Source of the DNA: Chitinophaga sp. sic0106
GTDB lineage: Bacteria; Bacteroidota; Bacteroidia; Chitinophagales; Chitinophagaceae
NCBI RefSeq assembly: GCF_019219075.1
Contig: NZ_JAHUWJ010000019.1
Span: 79,102-143,101, forward strand
Length of the DNA: 64,000 nucleotides
Direction: 5' to 3'
Each line of letters begins with the position of its first letter. Position 1 is the stretch's first letter. Both the position numbers and the translations under genes were made by a program. Below, piece after piece: positions 9,500-19,523 of this stretch. Under the pieces are notes generated by a model. It had not been told where the DNA came from and made no database searches. It was given only the letters and a program-made list of their open reading frames with translations.

Positions 9500-10693
9500 T
9501 TATTTTTTTGTCATATTGATTTCTACCAGCTGGGTTTTACCATCCAGGGCCCCTTCCAGCACTATCTTTCCGCTGAGTGCAGTAGGCAGTGTGGCGATGT
9601 TCACCATACCTTCTGTCAGGGTCACTGTAAAGCCATCAGGTGCTGAAACCACCCGTGCAACAGTATTACGGCTGGTTTTCATTGGCACGCTCACTTGCTT
9701 TCCTGCCGAGAAACCAAGCGCATTTGCCACCACACCAATGTATGGTCCAGTAGGCTTATTTAATGGATTGTTCCGCATAAACTCCCACATATAAGGGAGA
9801 ATAATGCTCCAGTCAATACCATGATCTGCCTCTGGGATGGAGAAAAACTCTACACTGCCATTGCCCCCGCCCCATTTGGTAGGTAACAAGGTATAGTTGC
9901 CGGCAGTAATTACTTTTTGGCCCACGATGCTGTCTTTGGCATAGTAACCACCCATCACATCCGCCCATACGTTGATATTGGAAACAGCGGCGGAATGCTT
10001 TACCGTAGCGTCTTTTTGACCGTTAAAAGCACGCACGGCTGTGGTGCGGGCAGGCGCAGTAAGATCGGTGAGCTTCATCTGGCCTGATACCGGGCAGGCA
10101 GCAGCAAAAACATCGTTCATCTCACGGGCCAGTACAAACGAAAAGATGGCGCCACTGGAATGCCCGCAGGTGTAGATTCGGTTAGCGTCTACAGTAGGCG
10201 TGGCTCCTTTAAAGTAAGTTACCATCGCTTTTACAAATGGAATGTGCTTTTCTGATACCGCCCAGTTCACAGCACCCGGCTCTGCAGCGCCGGCCGGCCA
10301 AACAGTAATGATGTTAGCGGTATCCGCCAACCGGTTTAGCGGATCAGTGGCGCTGATATAAAGAATGGGGTCTGGAGGAGGCGTACCTGTAGCATAGGTA
10401 TAGCTTCCGTGGAAATTGAACACCAGCGATATAGGCTTGTTGGGGTTCAATGAAATAGGAAAGTAGTACTTAAACTCACGTTTCATCGTGGTTCCATCAG
10501 GCATAGCTACCTCCATCACCACTTTGTTTATACCGGCACGCAAAAAACCATCCGGTGTTTTTTCAGGGCCATCTGGCTGAAACAGCTCGGCGGGCTGCAC
10601 ATTTTCTTTCTTTTGCGGCGCATATACGCTGGTGTCTTTAGTACAAGCCCATAAGCCGGAGGCTATGGCAAGCATACAGATATATTGCTTCAT
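9500..10693 (-). CDS. Secreted PHB-depolymerase/feruloyl-esterase-like alpha/beta hydrolase lipoprotein
   Basis: A 397-residue lipoprotein with a lipobox ending in Cys17. An alpha/beta-hydrolase core follows: an oxyanion-type NFHGSYTY at about 94-100, the nucleophile elbow GHSSG with Ser179, and a late ADHG motif that can supply the catalytic His. The arrangement matches secreted esterases of the polyhydroxybutyrate depolymerase/feruloyl esterase group, which cut ester bonds in polymers or side chains. The last 110 residues form an extra beta-rich domain. It lies 8 bases downstream of the thioredoxin gene and ends module 2, so it gives the only enzymatic clue to that module's substrate. The substrate itself is not predictable. 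Confidence 0.75.
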   Translation of the reverse strand: MKQYICMLAIASGLWACTKDTSVYAPQKKENVQPAELFQPDGPEKTPDGFLRAGINKVVMEVAMPDGTTMKREFKYYFPISLNPNKPISLVFNFHGSYTYATGTPPPDPILYISATDPLNRLADTANIITVWPAGAAEPGAVNWAVSEKHIPFVKAMVTYFKGATPTVDANRIYTCGHSSGAIFSFVLAREMNDVFAAACPVSGQMKLTDLTAPARTTAVRAFNGQKDATVKHSAAVSNINVWADVMGGYYAKDSIVGQKVITAGNYTLLPTKWGGGNGSVEFFSIPEADHGIDWSIILPYMWEFMRNNPLNKPTGPYIGVVANALGFSAGKQVSVPMKTSRNTVARVVSAPDGFTVTLTEGMVNIATLPTALSGKIVLEGALDGKTQLVEINMTKK

Positions 10694-10701
10694 GGGAATT
10701 G

Positions 10702-11874
10702 CTATTTTTTGGTGACTTTATTACGTACCGGTTTGGTGGCAAGGCCCTGCGGACGCAGCGTATACTCCGTTACCCCTCCCGCAGGTTTGGCAATCAGCGA
10801 TGCCGCCTGGGCTCCATTATGCCGGATAGTATACTCCAACAATTTGGCATAGTTAAAATGGGTGCTCCCGTTATAACGGTCAGGTACATTGTAGGCAGCA
10901 TATTGCGCCAGCTTCATCAGCAGCGCCAGCTGAGCATCAGGCATTGCTTCGTTTTCATCACGAACGCGTACCAGGAAGTCCAGATCTGCACAAAATTCTT
11001 TTTTGCGGTTACCAACCTGCAGAAACATGCTATCTGCCAGGATAGCGGCCTGCGCATAATCTCCTGTTTTCATCACCTCATCAAACCGCAGTTTACCCAG
11101 CAACAGTTTACGGCCTTCAAAATCCGGGGCTTTCATTATGGCACCTGGATTCCGCTCCCAGCGGTAAAGGGCATACAGCTGGTCCTCCACGGCTTCTTTA
11201 CCATATAGTGTGGTGTATTTGGCAGGGTTACGGGTCAACTCCTCACTGAGCGGGTGCTGCCGGGTTTTGATAAAACGGATATAATACTCCCAGATCTTTG
11301 GATTGCCCAGATCGAAACCTTTCTGCTGTATCAGCTGGTTAAACTTCTTGTCGGCCTCATCACGCTGGTAAATGGAAGACAGATAATAGGCCATATTGAA
11401 GAGGAAATCAGCATCCTGTGCACCTGCCTTGTCCTGCTGGTAGAGAAAGACAGAGTTTTTATCCTTACTGATAGCAGCAGCACCGGTATAGAGGAAAATG
11501 TCCTCGTCCTGCCGGCTGGTAGAAAAGTGTACCAGGTTTTCTGTGGTTGGATCTATGTACGCAAAAGAAGGATATACACTCACCCCATATTTTTTCGCGA
11601 TTACCGCACCATCTGGTGTTTCTGCATCAATCTTGAGGTTAATGAAATGTGAGTTATAAAAATCACCAACTGCACGCGTTACAAACACCTCGTCGGCCAT
11701 TGCCCTGCATGGTCCACACCATTGAGTGTAGAAGTCAATGAAAATGAGTTTCCGTTCCTTTTTTGCTTTTTGTACCGCCTCGCTCCACGACAGTTGTTCA
11801 AAATGGAGGCCCGCACCTGCGTAAGCTATAGTGGAAAACAACAGGGCTATAAATAGAAATATTTTCTTCATCAT
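10702..11874 (-). CDS. Thioredoxin-fold protein with long C-terminal helical domain
   Basis: This 390-residue protein has a signal peptide to about residue 21, a thioredoxin domain with WCGPC (Cys53 and Cys56) and 'PDGAVIAKKYGVSVYPSFAYIDP' containing the cis-proline region, and then about 230 residues of helix-rich sequence. It is the module 2 counterpart of the truncated gene at 1-531; the N-terminal sequences are clearly alike. It probably acts as a periplasmic disulphide reductase or isomerase for proteins of its own operon, in which it lies 14 bases after the PKD-like lipoprotein gene. The function of the C-terminal part is unknown. Confidence 0.85.
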   Translation of the reverse strand: MMKKIFLFIALLFSTIAYAGAGLHFEQLSWSEAVQKAKKERKLIFIDFYTQWCGPCRAMADEVFVTRAVGDFYNSHFINLKIDAETPDGAVIAKKYGVSVYPSFAYIDPTTENLVHFSTSRQDEDIFLYTGAAAISKDKNSVFLYQQDKAGAQDADFLFNMAYYLSSIYQRDEADKKFNQLIQQKGFDLGNPKIWEYYIRFIKTRQHPLSEELTRNPAKYTTLYGKEAVEDQLYALYRWERNPGAIMKAPDFEGRKLLLGKLRFDEVMKTGDYAQAAILADSMFLQVGNRKKEFCADLDFLVRVRDENEAMPDAQLALLMKLAQYAAYNVPDRYNGSTHFNYAKLLEYTIRHNGAQAASLIAKPAGGVTEYTLRPQGLATKPVRNKVTKK

Positions 11875-11888
11875 GATTAGTTTAATTT

Positions 11889-13565
11889 TTAAATTTTGTC
11901 AACAAGTACTCCATCTCTGTTCACGCCATCCCGCTGGTGGGTTTGGTATTTTATTTTTATATCCACCGGGTTACCACTTACACCTTCAAACTTTTCCAGC
12001 ATGGTAGCACTAATGGTAGCATTGTTGAAGCGCATTTTCACCACATCTCCTTTAGGCGCCCCGTCATCAGCAGTGGCGGTGCCATAGCGGGATACCGCCA
12101 ACAGCAGGTGCTGCTCGGACCGGGATACTGTCAATGCATTGATGGTAGCTTTATCATCATAGCCCATTTCCGGCAGCGATGCAATCACATCAGCAGGTAT
12201 CACACCTGTTTGTGCATTCATTACATTATAGCGATATACCTTATTGCCGGTGGCAAAAACCATATATGGCGAATAACGCAGGTTGTAAAAGCGGGTAGTT
12301 TCGTTGATCACACTTCCTGGAACGTCCACAGTTCCCTGCACTGAGAAGTTGGCAGTGCCTGCCTGGGTAGCGTTGCCCGGCACGTGCAGGTAAACCAGTT
12401 TTGTTTGTGTGCCGTTAAACAATACAGCAATGCATTTATTGGGAGTGGAAGTATGTGACGCATAGATCATTTTATAACCCGGATAAGTTGGCAGCAACTC
12501 CAGACCAGCTTTGGTTACGGTAGTTAAGGGTCTTCCACCAGCATTGCTGTACATAAACCTGCCATTGGTATTGTCAAACAGGAGTATATAGGACGATACA
12601 TCAAATCCACGCATCACCAGATTAGGGTTCGTTTGTGGCGAATTCACTATATAGGCATAGCACAGCGCAGGGGCAAGATATCCGCCGTCCACCTTTTGAT
12701 TAACTGCTGTACTGACCAAACCACGGGACAACATATAGTAATACAATGCCCCGTTTGAGATCAGGAACATGCGCCCGCTCTGGTTAATACCGCCATATGG
12801 ATTATGATTCCACATATCCAGCTGGTAAAGCAAATGTTCCGGGTTGAATCCGGACACATCCTGCACCGGGTAAGGCGGTAGTTTATTAGCAAACGTAACG
12901 CCGGTAATGTATTTCAGGTTAGCAACCGGGCCAAGATTGTTTTTATCAACAATTCTCAGCCCTTCCTTTGTGATAACCTGCATGGCCCCAAGGGTCGTAT
13001 TGTCTGAAAATGGTATGTGATCAGCAAGGGAGATGTAGTTGATGGAAATGGATTTGGCACCCGTTCCCAGCGACTCACCAAACCGGCTGTGGAAGTAGTT
13101 TACAGCAAACGGCCCTTCTTTATCAAGGCGCTTATAGGAAAGTTCAGCCTCACCATTACTATTGCTCAGCACTACCATCACATCGCCGGCAGTGGCTGAA
13201 CTCACACGTAAACTAAAACGGAAATAGGTTTTTACGCTGTCGCTTTTATCCGTTACAATCAGGCGTCCCAGGTGATTACCCGGTACGAAGTTTACTTTCA
13301 GGTGCAGGTCTTTACCATTTTGCACAATCTGCCTCGCTATCTCCCACGAATACACGAAACGGCTGGTATCTGCATATTGAGTTCCCTCCAGCTTTACAGG
13401 GATATTCAATGAATCATCCTGGTCACATTCATAATTAGCAGCCAGTCCTATAATACTGAGTTCATTTAATTCTTTATAGTCGTAATTTCCTTTATCCTTG
13501 TAGCAGGCATTCATGGCTGCCAATGCCAGAAGTATAGCGGAATACTTTATTATCTTGTTCATCAT
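11889..13565 (-). CDS. PKD-like family surface lipoprotein
   Basis: The 558-residue protein has a lipobox ending Asn-Ala-Cys at about residue 21 and then CYKDKGNYDYKELNE, a start typical of PKD-like lipoproteins of SusCD loci. The N-terminal region is Ig-like ('RFVYSWEIARQ'); the remainder alternates strands and loops compatible with a propeller. It is the paralogue of 544-1983, and is longer by about 80 residues. It lies between the DUF4843 lipoprotein and the thioredoxin genes. A role in binding the substrate at the surface is inferred from context. Confidence 0.72.
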   Translation of the reverse strand: MMNKIIKYSAILLALAAMNACYKDKGNYDYKELNELSIIGLAANYECDQDDSLNIPVKLEGTQYADTSRFVYSWEIARQIVQNGKDLHLKVNFVPGNHLGRLIVTDKSDSVKTYFRFSLRVSSATAGDVMVVLSNSNGEAELSYKRLDKEGPFAVNYFHSRFGESLGTGAKSISINYISLADHIPFSDNTTLGAMQVITKEGLRIVDKNNLGPVANLKYITGVTFANKLPPYPVQDVSGFNPEHLLYQLDMWNHNPYGGINQSGRMFLISNGALYYYMLSRGLVSTAVNQKVDGGYLAPALCYAYIVNSPQTNPNLVMRGFDVSSYILLFDNTNGRFMYSNAGGRPLTTVTKAGLELLPTYPGYKMIYASHTSTPNKCIAVLFNGTQTKLVYLHVPGNATQAGTANFSVQGTVDVPGSVINETTRFYNLRYSPYMVFATGNKVYRYNVMNAQTGVIPADVIASLPEMGYDDKATINALTVSRSEQHLLLAVSRYGTATADDGAPKGDVVKMRFNNATISATMLEKFEGVSGNPVDIKIKYQTHQRDGVNRDGVLVDKI

Positions 13566-13583
13566 GTTTCCTTTTAATAGTAA

Positions 13584-14318
13584 CTACGGTACAAGTTTGT
13601 CAATCAATATCCGTGCATTCGTTTCACGGTCGTAGGTGGGATTCTGATCCAGGTAAGCCCGCAAGGAATTAAAGTAAGGTGATACCAGGTTCAGGTCCAT
13701 CGGCATATCGCTGTTTACTTCCGTGAACTTGGGATGAAACTTCATCAGTATCTTCCATTTCTCAGGATGGTAATAATACAGCCCGGAACCTTCATATCTT
13801 TTCCACCATCTTGGTTCAGAGAGATAGTTATTCAGGTAGAGATCAATGGCTGCTCCTTTGGTGGTACCCTTGTTAAAGTCATCGCTACTTTCAATCGTTA
13901 GCCGCAAGCGACGGTTTTCCTGGGTAATATGACTGCTGTTCAGGTGGCTGCGCAACATTACTATCCGCAGCGTGTCTTCAAACAAGCCGGCTTTAAATGG
14001 ATATTGCGCCTGCAACGGTTCAAAATGTACACCCGCTACAGCGGTGCTGGAATCCTGATCTATCCCAACTTTGTAGTAACGGTCTGTTTTACCTTGCTGC
14101 CCCATTACCTTCACTGCAATTTTTGCAGTATCAATCATCACTTCATCCGGCAACATACCAAAGGAGAATTGTACCTGGTTAAACTCAATAAAAGTGTTTA
14201 GGTAAGCGTATTTATAAGTAAAATAAACTTTGTCTTTTTCTGTATAGGTAAGCCCGGGCTCCTTTTCACAGGAGGTGAATCCCAGCAGCGCTAAGGCGTA
14301 TAATGCCAGTTTTTTCAT
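13584..14318 (-). CDS. DUF4843-type lipoprotein
   Basis: A lipoprotein of about 244 residues. I start it at the ATG at 14318, which gives MKKLALYALALLGFTSCEKEP with a clean lipobox; an upstream TTG at 14348 would only add ten residues in front of the signal peptide and overlap susD. The mature part has the 'DKVYFTYKYAYLNTF' opening, the beta-sandwich and the C-terminal tryptophan-rich 'EPRWWKRYEGSGLYYY' stretch found in DUF4843 proteins. Same position as 2001-2708 in module 1. The biochemical role is unknown. Confidence 0.72.
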   Translation of the reverse strand: MKKLALYALALLGFTSCEKEPGLTYTEKDKVYFTYKYAYLNTFIEFNQVQFSFGMLPDEVMIDTAKIAVKVMGQQGKTDRYYKVGIDQDSSTAVAGVHFEPLQAQYPFKAGLFEDTLRIVMLRSHLNSSHITQENRRLRLTIESSDDFNKGTTKGAAIDLYLNNYLSEPRWWKRYEGSGLYYYHPEKWKILMKFHPKFTEVNSDMPMDLNLVSPYFNSLRAYLDQNPTYDRETNARILIDKLVP

Positions 14319-14344
14319 AGCATCCGTTGTTGAATGTAAAGAAA

Positions 14345-15751
14345 TCAATGTCTGTTGCCGGTTTCTATTTCTTTTTCAGGAATAGGGAACACGAAGATGC
14401 CATTGGAAGGAGTAATATCTCCGGTACCGGAATTATTCCTGATAGCACGGTTCAACCTTTTGTAGGCGAAGAACAGCTGTCCTTCTCCGGTAAATTCGCG
14501 AATGGCTTCCTCGAAAATGTTATCCCTTGTGATGTAAAACCAGTCGGATACATTCCTGATACGGGACCGGCGCAAGTCGTTGATAAACTGCAATGACCTG
14601 GTACGATCTGATTCGTAGGTAGCCTCCGCAGCAATCAGGTACATTTCACTTAGTTTGATCATCGGAATTTTAGGAGTATACTCCTTTACATCTCCGCGGG
14701 TGTATTTACCCAGCTTGCCCACATCATACCAGAGTGCATAACGCGCATCATCCGGATTGGAACCATAGTTACCGGAGGCATCTCCCAGCGGGAGCTTTGC
14801 AAACGAGTAGCCGGTACCGGTAGTTACATCATAATGCAGCGCCCTGGACAGATCTGGCAGGGTTTTATTTCGCAGAGAAAAGATATGCTCGTCTGAAAAC
14901 AGTATATCTCTCTTGGATTCATCCACATCTACGCTGGCTTTAAAATCCAATAACCTGAATTTTTTAGCATCTATCACTGCTGTAGCGTACTTTAACGCGG
15001 CTGCCTTATCGCCTTTGGTGAGTGCCACACGCGCCATCAGGGCACGCACCGCATATTTATTCATGCGGGCCACATCTTTATCTGCTATGTTTTTATTTAG
15101 GGAGATGTAGGGTGTTGTGAGATTAATAGGGTCCCCTTCATTCAAAAGCTCCCACGATTTTTCCAGATCTTCCTGCACCAGCTGATAACACTCTGCCAGT
15201 GTATAAACCGGCGGCAGCGACACACCAAACTGCTTGTTGTACGGTATTCCTTTAGCATCGTGGTTGAATTTGATATCTTCACAAAACATCCGCATCAGGT
15301 CGAAGTGCAGATAAGCACGGAGCGCCAGCGCCTCCCCCAATATTTGTTTTCGTATATGCGGGCGCATTACATCTCCATTTTTCTGTTCCCAGCGTACGAT
15401 GTTGTTGACCGCAGCAATTGCCTCATACATATCCGCCCAAATACCATCTATTTCAGCACGTACAGTCGCATCTTTATAGTTATAGTCGCGGTACTGTTTG
15501 TACTGTTCTGCAATGGAGTTATAGTTGTAATACTGCGCCAGCACATCCAGCATTTCAAAGCTCAGCTTCTGGCCATATAGATTAGCACTGGCCACCTGGT
15601 TGTATGCCCCAGCCAGCGCATCTGTGAAGCCCTGTTCCTTGGCAAACAGCTTGTTCTCATCCACCTGGTTAATCAGGTCTACCTCCAGCCATTTTTTACA
15701 AGATGACAGTGTAAAAAACAGCATGCTCCAGATCAATAACCTGTATTTCAT
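14345..15751 (-). CDS. SusD/RagB-family outer-membrane lipoprotein
   Basis: A 468-residue SusD homologue with signal peptide and lipobox ending Ser-Ser-Cys, then KKWLEVDLINQVDENKLF. Family signatures include 'ALALRAYLHFDLMRMF', 'KMIKLSEMYLIAAEA' type helices and 'EAIREFTGEGQLFFAYKRLN'. It pairs with the SusC protein encoded 27 bases upstream and would cap the barrel and hold the ligand. It is closest in layout to the SusD protein at 2715-4151. Confidence 0.93.
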   Translation of the reverse strand: MKYRLLIWSMLFFTLSSCKKWLEVDLINQVDENKLFAKEQGFTDALAGAYNQVASANLYGQKLSFEMLDVLAQYYNYNSIAEQYKQYRDYNYKDATVRAEIDGIWADMYEAIAAVNNIVRWEQKNGDVMRPHIRKQILGEALALRAYLHFDLMRMFCEDIKFNHDAKGIPYNKQFGVSLPPVYTLAECYQLVQEDLEKSWELLNEGDPINLTTPYISLNKNIADKDVARMNKYAVRALMARVALTKGDKAAALKYATAVIDAKKFRLLDFKASVDVDESKRDILFSDEHIFSLRNKTLPDLSRALHYDVTTGTGYSFAKLPLGDASGNYGSNPDDARYALWYDVGKLGKYTRGDVKEYTPKIPMIKLSEMYLIAAEATYESDRTRSLQFINDLRRSRIRNVSDWFYITRDNIFEEAIREFTGEGQLFFAYKRLNRAIRNNSGTGDITPSNGIFVFPIPEKEIETGNRH

Positions 15752-15778
15752 ATGTCTCTTTTTACTTGATGTTATAGA

Positions 15779-18700
15779 TTAGAAAGTGACGTTGAACCCT
15801 CCGTTAAACGTGCGTGCATATGGATAAGCTGTTCCTCTTTCTGCCTTTACGGTAGAAAGACGCAGCAGCTCCGTAGTGGAAAACTGTAACCGGATCCTTT
15901 CGGTGTGCAGCTTTGCATTCAATCCTTTAGGCAGGTCATATGTGAGTGACAAGGAGGATAAGGACAGCAGGTTATTATTTTGTACGAAGCGGGAGGTTTG
16001 GTAAGATTCCGATGTATCATCTATTCGTTTGTACTTAGCCGTGCTGCCCGGTGCTGTCCAGCGGTCATAGAGTACACGCCTGTCGGCATTGTACAGTGGG
16101 TTTGCTCCTTCCACGTTGGTTTTCAGGGTGGAGTTAAATATCTTCCCGCCAACACGATAAGAGAAAACAGCAAACAGGTTTAACCCCTTCCAGTTCAGAT
16201 TGGAACTGACATTTCCTTCCACTGTAGCGCGGGTATCACCTACTACTACTTTGTCGCGATAGTCGTAGTCAAACGTATATTCCCCATTACGTTTTATATA
16301 GATTTCGTTACCAGTGGCAGGATCTATACCAGCAGAGCGTACAACCATCAGGGCACTCTGGGAGCGGCCAACTTCATAGGTACGCAGTGGGCGGGGGCCA
16401 GTTACATTCTCCTGCTTGTTAGCCTCCGCATTCATCACTTCGAGCGCATTGGAGAGCTTCTGTATCCTGTTCTGGTTACTGAGCGCCGCCACCGTCACGT
16501 TCCAGTTCAGGTTACGCTTGCGGTCATTGATCAGGTTAAATCGCAGGCGTACATCAATACCACTGTTTTTCATCTGACCCATGTTTTCAATATAGCTGGA
16601 GAAACCGGTAGATGGCGCCACATCAATTGGCAGCAACAGGTTATCCGTTAATCTCACATACCCGTCTATATTAAATTGCAGAAAGTTTCTGAAGAAGGAA
16701 AGGTCCACACCTACGTTGTACGACATCGTATTTTGCCAACGCAGGGAAGAATTACCGAAGCCCATAAGAATAGCGCCAAGGTTTCCATTGTACTCACTGT
16801 TTTGGCTATACTGGTAAGCAGTAAGTGCCTGGCTGGAAGAGAAGTTGACAGTTCCGGTACTACCGGCAGAACCGCGTACCTTCAGGGTATTTCGATTATC
16901 CCCCCAAAATGATTCGTTATTAACATTCCAGGCAAAGCCTACTGCCCAGAATGGTGCAAAGCGGGATTCACGGCCAAATTTGCTGGAACCATCGGAACGA
17001 TAGGATGCGTCGATATAATAACGGTTATCATAGCCATAGTTGAGGTTACCGAAGAAACCGATCAACCTGGACTTATCATACAAACCACGAGGCCTTGAAT
17101 TTTCTTTAAACTGGGAGGCATATTCCACAAACGTCATATCGTCGTTCAGGAAGCCGGTAGCGGTAAAGCCAGCACCTTCCTTGAAGTTGGTAAGTCCGTT
17201 GGCACCCACACCTGCGCTCAGTAAATGTTTACCTACTACTTTATTGTAGGCAAGTGTAACATTCCCATCCACATTCATGGTTTCGGAATTGAAAGCGGTA
17301 TAGGCACCCCTTTTTTCCGGCTCAGTCACAGTGGCAAATTCTGAGGAAAACGGGGAGCGATATAACTCCTGCTTATCCATTTGCTTGGTAAGACTCACCC
17401 GGCCCTGCAGGCGCAAGGCAGGGATAATACGCCAGTCCATACTGAAGTTATCCTGGATAGCTACATATTTATTATAGTCCTTTTGTGGCAGCATGGCATT
17501 GATCAAAGGGTTATCATTTCCGCTGCTTAGCTTCAGGATAAAATCTCCCTTTTCATCATATATTCTGTCGTGTGGATTCTGACGGGCAAAATTTGCGAAG
17601 GAACCGTACGGCGAGTTATGCCCGTTTACCTCATCCACAAAAAGGTCATTTCTGATAAGGAAAGTTTGTCCCACATCATAGCTAAGTGTGATGCCGATAC
17701 CAGTTTTTTTACGGTCGGAACCTTTCATCACCCCTTTATCGTTTTCACTACGAAGCGTAACACCATAGCGGAAATGCTGGTCTCCACCCTCCAGGTAAAG
17801 CTGGTAGCGCTGGTTTACGGAAGTACGCAATGGCTGCGACAACCAATAGGTATTTACGCCCCGCAGGACTTCCTTATATTTTTCGTTAAACCGGATATCC
17901 ATGTCCATCTGGGTATCATAGTTCTTGAGCTTATCCGTCCACACGCCCGCCATTTTTTCATAGCGTAGTTTTTCGGAGGCGTCCATCAGGTTATAGTCGC
18001 GAAGGTCTGGTGCCGATACAATAATATTTGAATTGAGGGATACACGGATCTCACCGGCTTTTGGTCTGATAGACCTGATCAGGATCACCCCATTGGCCCC
18101 CCTGGAACCATACAGCGCAGTGGCGGATGCATCTTTCAGGATGGTAATGTTTTCAATACGGTTCATGTCCAGGTCATAGATGCGCTCTGCACTTACTTCC
18201 ACCCCATCCAGAATGAAGAGCGGGGAATTAGGGTTGGTTTTTCCATCATCGGCAGAACCACGGAGGTCGAAACTATTTTCGCCTCTTATGGTGATCTCTG
18301 GCACCCTGTTGGGATCGGAGCCAAAGTCGATGTTTTCTTTCATCGTCACGGAAGCATCCAATAGTGAGAGTGTTTGCATAACATTGGCGGTACCTACCCG
18401 GCGAATTTCATCACCACTCAACGTTCTCTCCGAGCCGGTAAAGGATTCGCGTGATTTTACGAAGTACCCCGTCACCACATTTTCCTGGAGCTGGCCAATT
18501 GCTTCCCTCATTTTGACGGTAATGGAAAAGGGGGTGGTGTTTATCTTTACTAAACCTGATTGCTTTTCATCTACCACCGCAGCACTATAACCGTTAGTGG
18601 TTTTGCGGACCCGCAGTTCTATCGTTTCAAAGCCTACCATAGACACTACCAGTACAGCGTTGTCAGGTATATTACGCAGGGAAAAGCGTCCGGATGCATC

Positions 18701-19237
18701 TGTGGCTGCGCCTAAAGACACGCCCTTCACTCTTACCGAGGCGCCCGGCATAGCGGTGCCCTGGGCTGTTAGGATACGGCCGGCAACAGAGTCTGGCGGC
18801 TGTACAGCAGTTATATCCGAAAAAGTATTGGCGGAAGGAAGAGGTGCTTTTTCGAAAATAATTATGGATTTCTCTGCTATTCGAAAGCCCAGGGGCTGGT
18901 CTTTTACCAATGTTTCCAGGAATTCGGGCAGTGGCATATTATGGGCATCTACCGAAGTTGGCCTGGCTGCCTCCAGCAGCTGCACATTACCGAATACTAC
19001 GTACCCGGTCTGCTTTTTAACAACATTGAATACTTTTTCCAGGGATACGTTCCTAGCTGTAAATGAAACGGTTTGGGACATCCCTTTACCGTATACATTC
19101 ATCATTGCCACTGTCAGCAGGCAAATGGTTGATTTCATCACGATCAGTGTTTTGGAAATATGCCGTCGCCTTGCAGGCTGCCCTGGAGGCTGCCCGTTGG
19201 CGTGGCACCAATCAGCATTTTTTTGCATAAATTGCAT
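15779..19237 (-). CDS. SusC/RagA TonB-dependent transporter with STN domain
   Basis: The 1152-residue protein has an N-terminal extension of 33 residues before a signal-peptide-like stretch that starts at Met34, an STN domain (about 54-125), a carboxypeptidase-D-like domain (about 155-230), a plug with 'DASATALYGSRGANGVILIRS', and the barrel. The start at 19237 is an ATG; the extension begins MQFMQK and resembles the one in the module 3 transporter, so it may be translated. Signalling through the STN domain to the FecR protein encoded at 19524-20708 is expected. Substrate unknown. Confidence 0.94.
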   Translation of the reverse strand: MQFMQKNADWCHANGQPPGQPARRRHISKTLIVMKSTICLLTVAMMNVYGKGMSQTVSFTARNVSLEKVFNVVKKQTGYVVFGNVQLLEAARPTSVDAHNMPLPEFLETLVKDQPLGFRIAEKSIIIFEKAPLPSANTFSDITAVQPPDSVAGRILTAQGTAMPGASVRVKGVSLGAATDASGRFSLRNIPDNAVLVVSMVGFETIELRVRKTTNGYSAAVVDEKQSGLVKINTTPFSITVKMREAIGQLQENVVTGYFVKSRESFTGSERTLSGDEIRRVGTANVMQTLSLLDASVTMKENIDFGSDPNRVPEITIRGENSFDLRGSADDGKTNPNSPLFILDGVEVSAERIYDLDMNRIENITILKDASATALYGSRGANGVILIRSIRPKAGEIRVSLNSNIIVSAPDLRDYNLMDASEKLRYEKMAGVWTDKLKNYDTQMDMDIRFNEKYKEVLRGVNTYWLSQPLRTSVNQRYQLYLEGGDQHFRYGVTLRSENDKGVMKGSDRKKTGIGITLSYDVGQTFLIRNDLFVDEVNGHNSPYGSFANFARQNPHDRIYDEKGDFILKLSSGNDNPLINAMLPQKDYNKYVAIQDNFSMDWRIIPALRLQGRVSLTKQMDKQELYRSPFSSEFATVTEPEKRGAYTAFNSETMNVDGNVTLAYNKVVGKHLLSAGVGANGLTNFKEGAGFTATGFLNDDMTFVEYASQFKENSRPRGLYDKSRLIGFFGNLNYGYDNRYYIDASYRSDGSSKFGRESRFAPFWAVGFAWNVNNESFWGDNRNTLKVRGSAGSTGTVNFSSSQALTAYQYSQNSEYNGNLGAILMGFGNSSLRWQNTMSYNVGVDLSFFRNFLQFNIDGYVRLTDNLLLPIDVAPSTGFSSYIENMGQMKNSGIDVRLRFNLINDRKRNLNWNVTVAALSNQNRIQKLSNALEVMNAEANKQENVTGPRPLRTYEVGRSQSALMVVRSAGIDPATGNEIYIKRNGEYTFDYDYRDKVVVGDTRATVEGNVSSNLNWKGLNLFAVFSYRVGGKIFNSTLKTNVEGANPLYNADRRVLYDRWTAPGSTAKYKRIDDTSESYQTSRFVQNNNLLSLSSLSLTYDLPKGLNAKLHTERIRLQFSTTELLRLSTVKAERGTAYPYARTFNGGFNVTF

Positions 19238-19523
19238 TGGTTTGGTTGAGAATAGAGCATATTGTATCAGCCTGAACCTCCGGCCGGCAGTACTCCACTA
19301 CTACCGGCTTTTTTTGGTCCAAGTGATACCTGGTTGTTTTTGATATTTGCCGTTGAAGCGCTAAGGGCCTCCCGGAACTTTTTGAAAAATTGTCATAGCG
19401 ATCTTGGTTGTTTAATGCCAGGTAATGGCGAAAGCGCTTAAGCCTTTCAAAAACTTTGCTACCATATAGGTATTAATTGGAGGATATACCAACCTCTGTT
19501 TGATTCACTGTTTGTCACATATT
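19238..19523. other. FecR-SusC intergenic region with GC-rich hairpin
   Basis: No gene is visible in these 286 bases. Near 19281-19312 the sequence GCCGGCAGTA pairs with TACTACCGGC (one mismatch) and is followed by seven T on the plus strand. Because the flanking genes run on the minus strand, the T tract is on the wrong side for a terminator of that operon. The region is the likely place for the ECF-dependent promoter of the susC operon, but I could not recognise a promoter. Confidence 0.4.
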
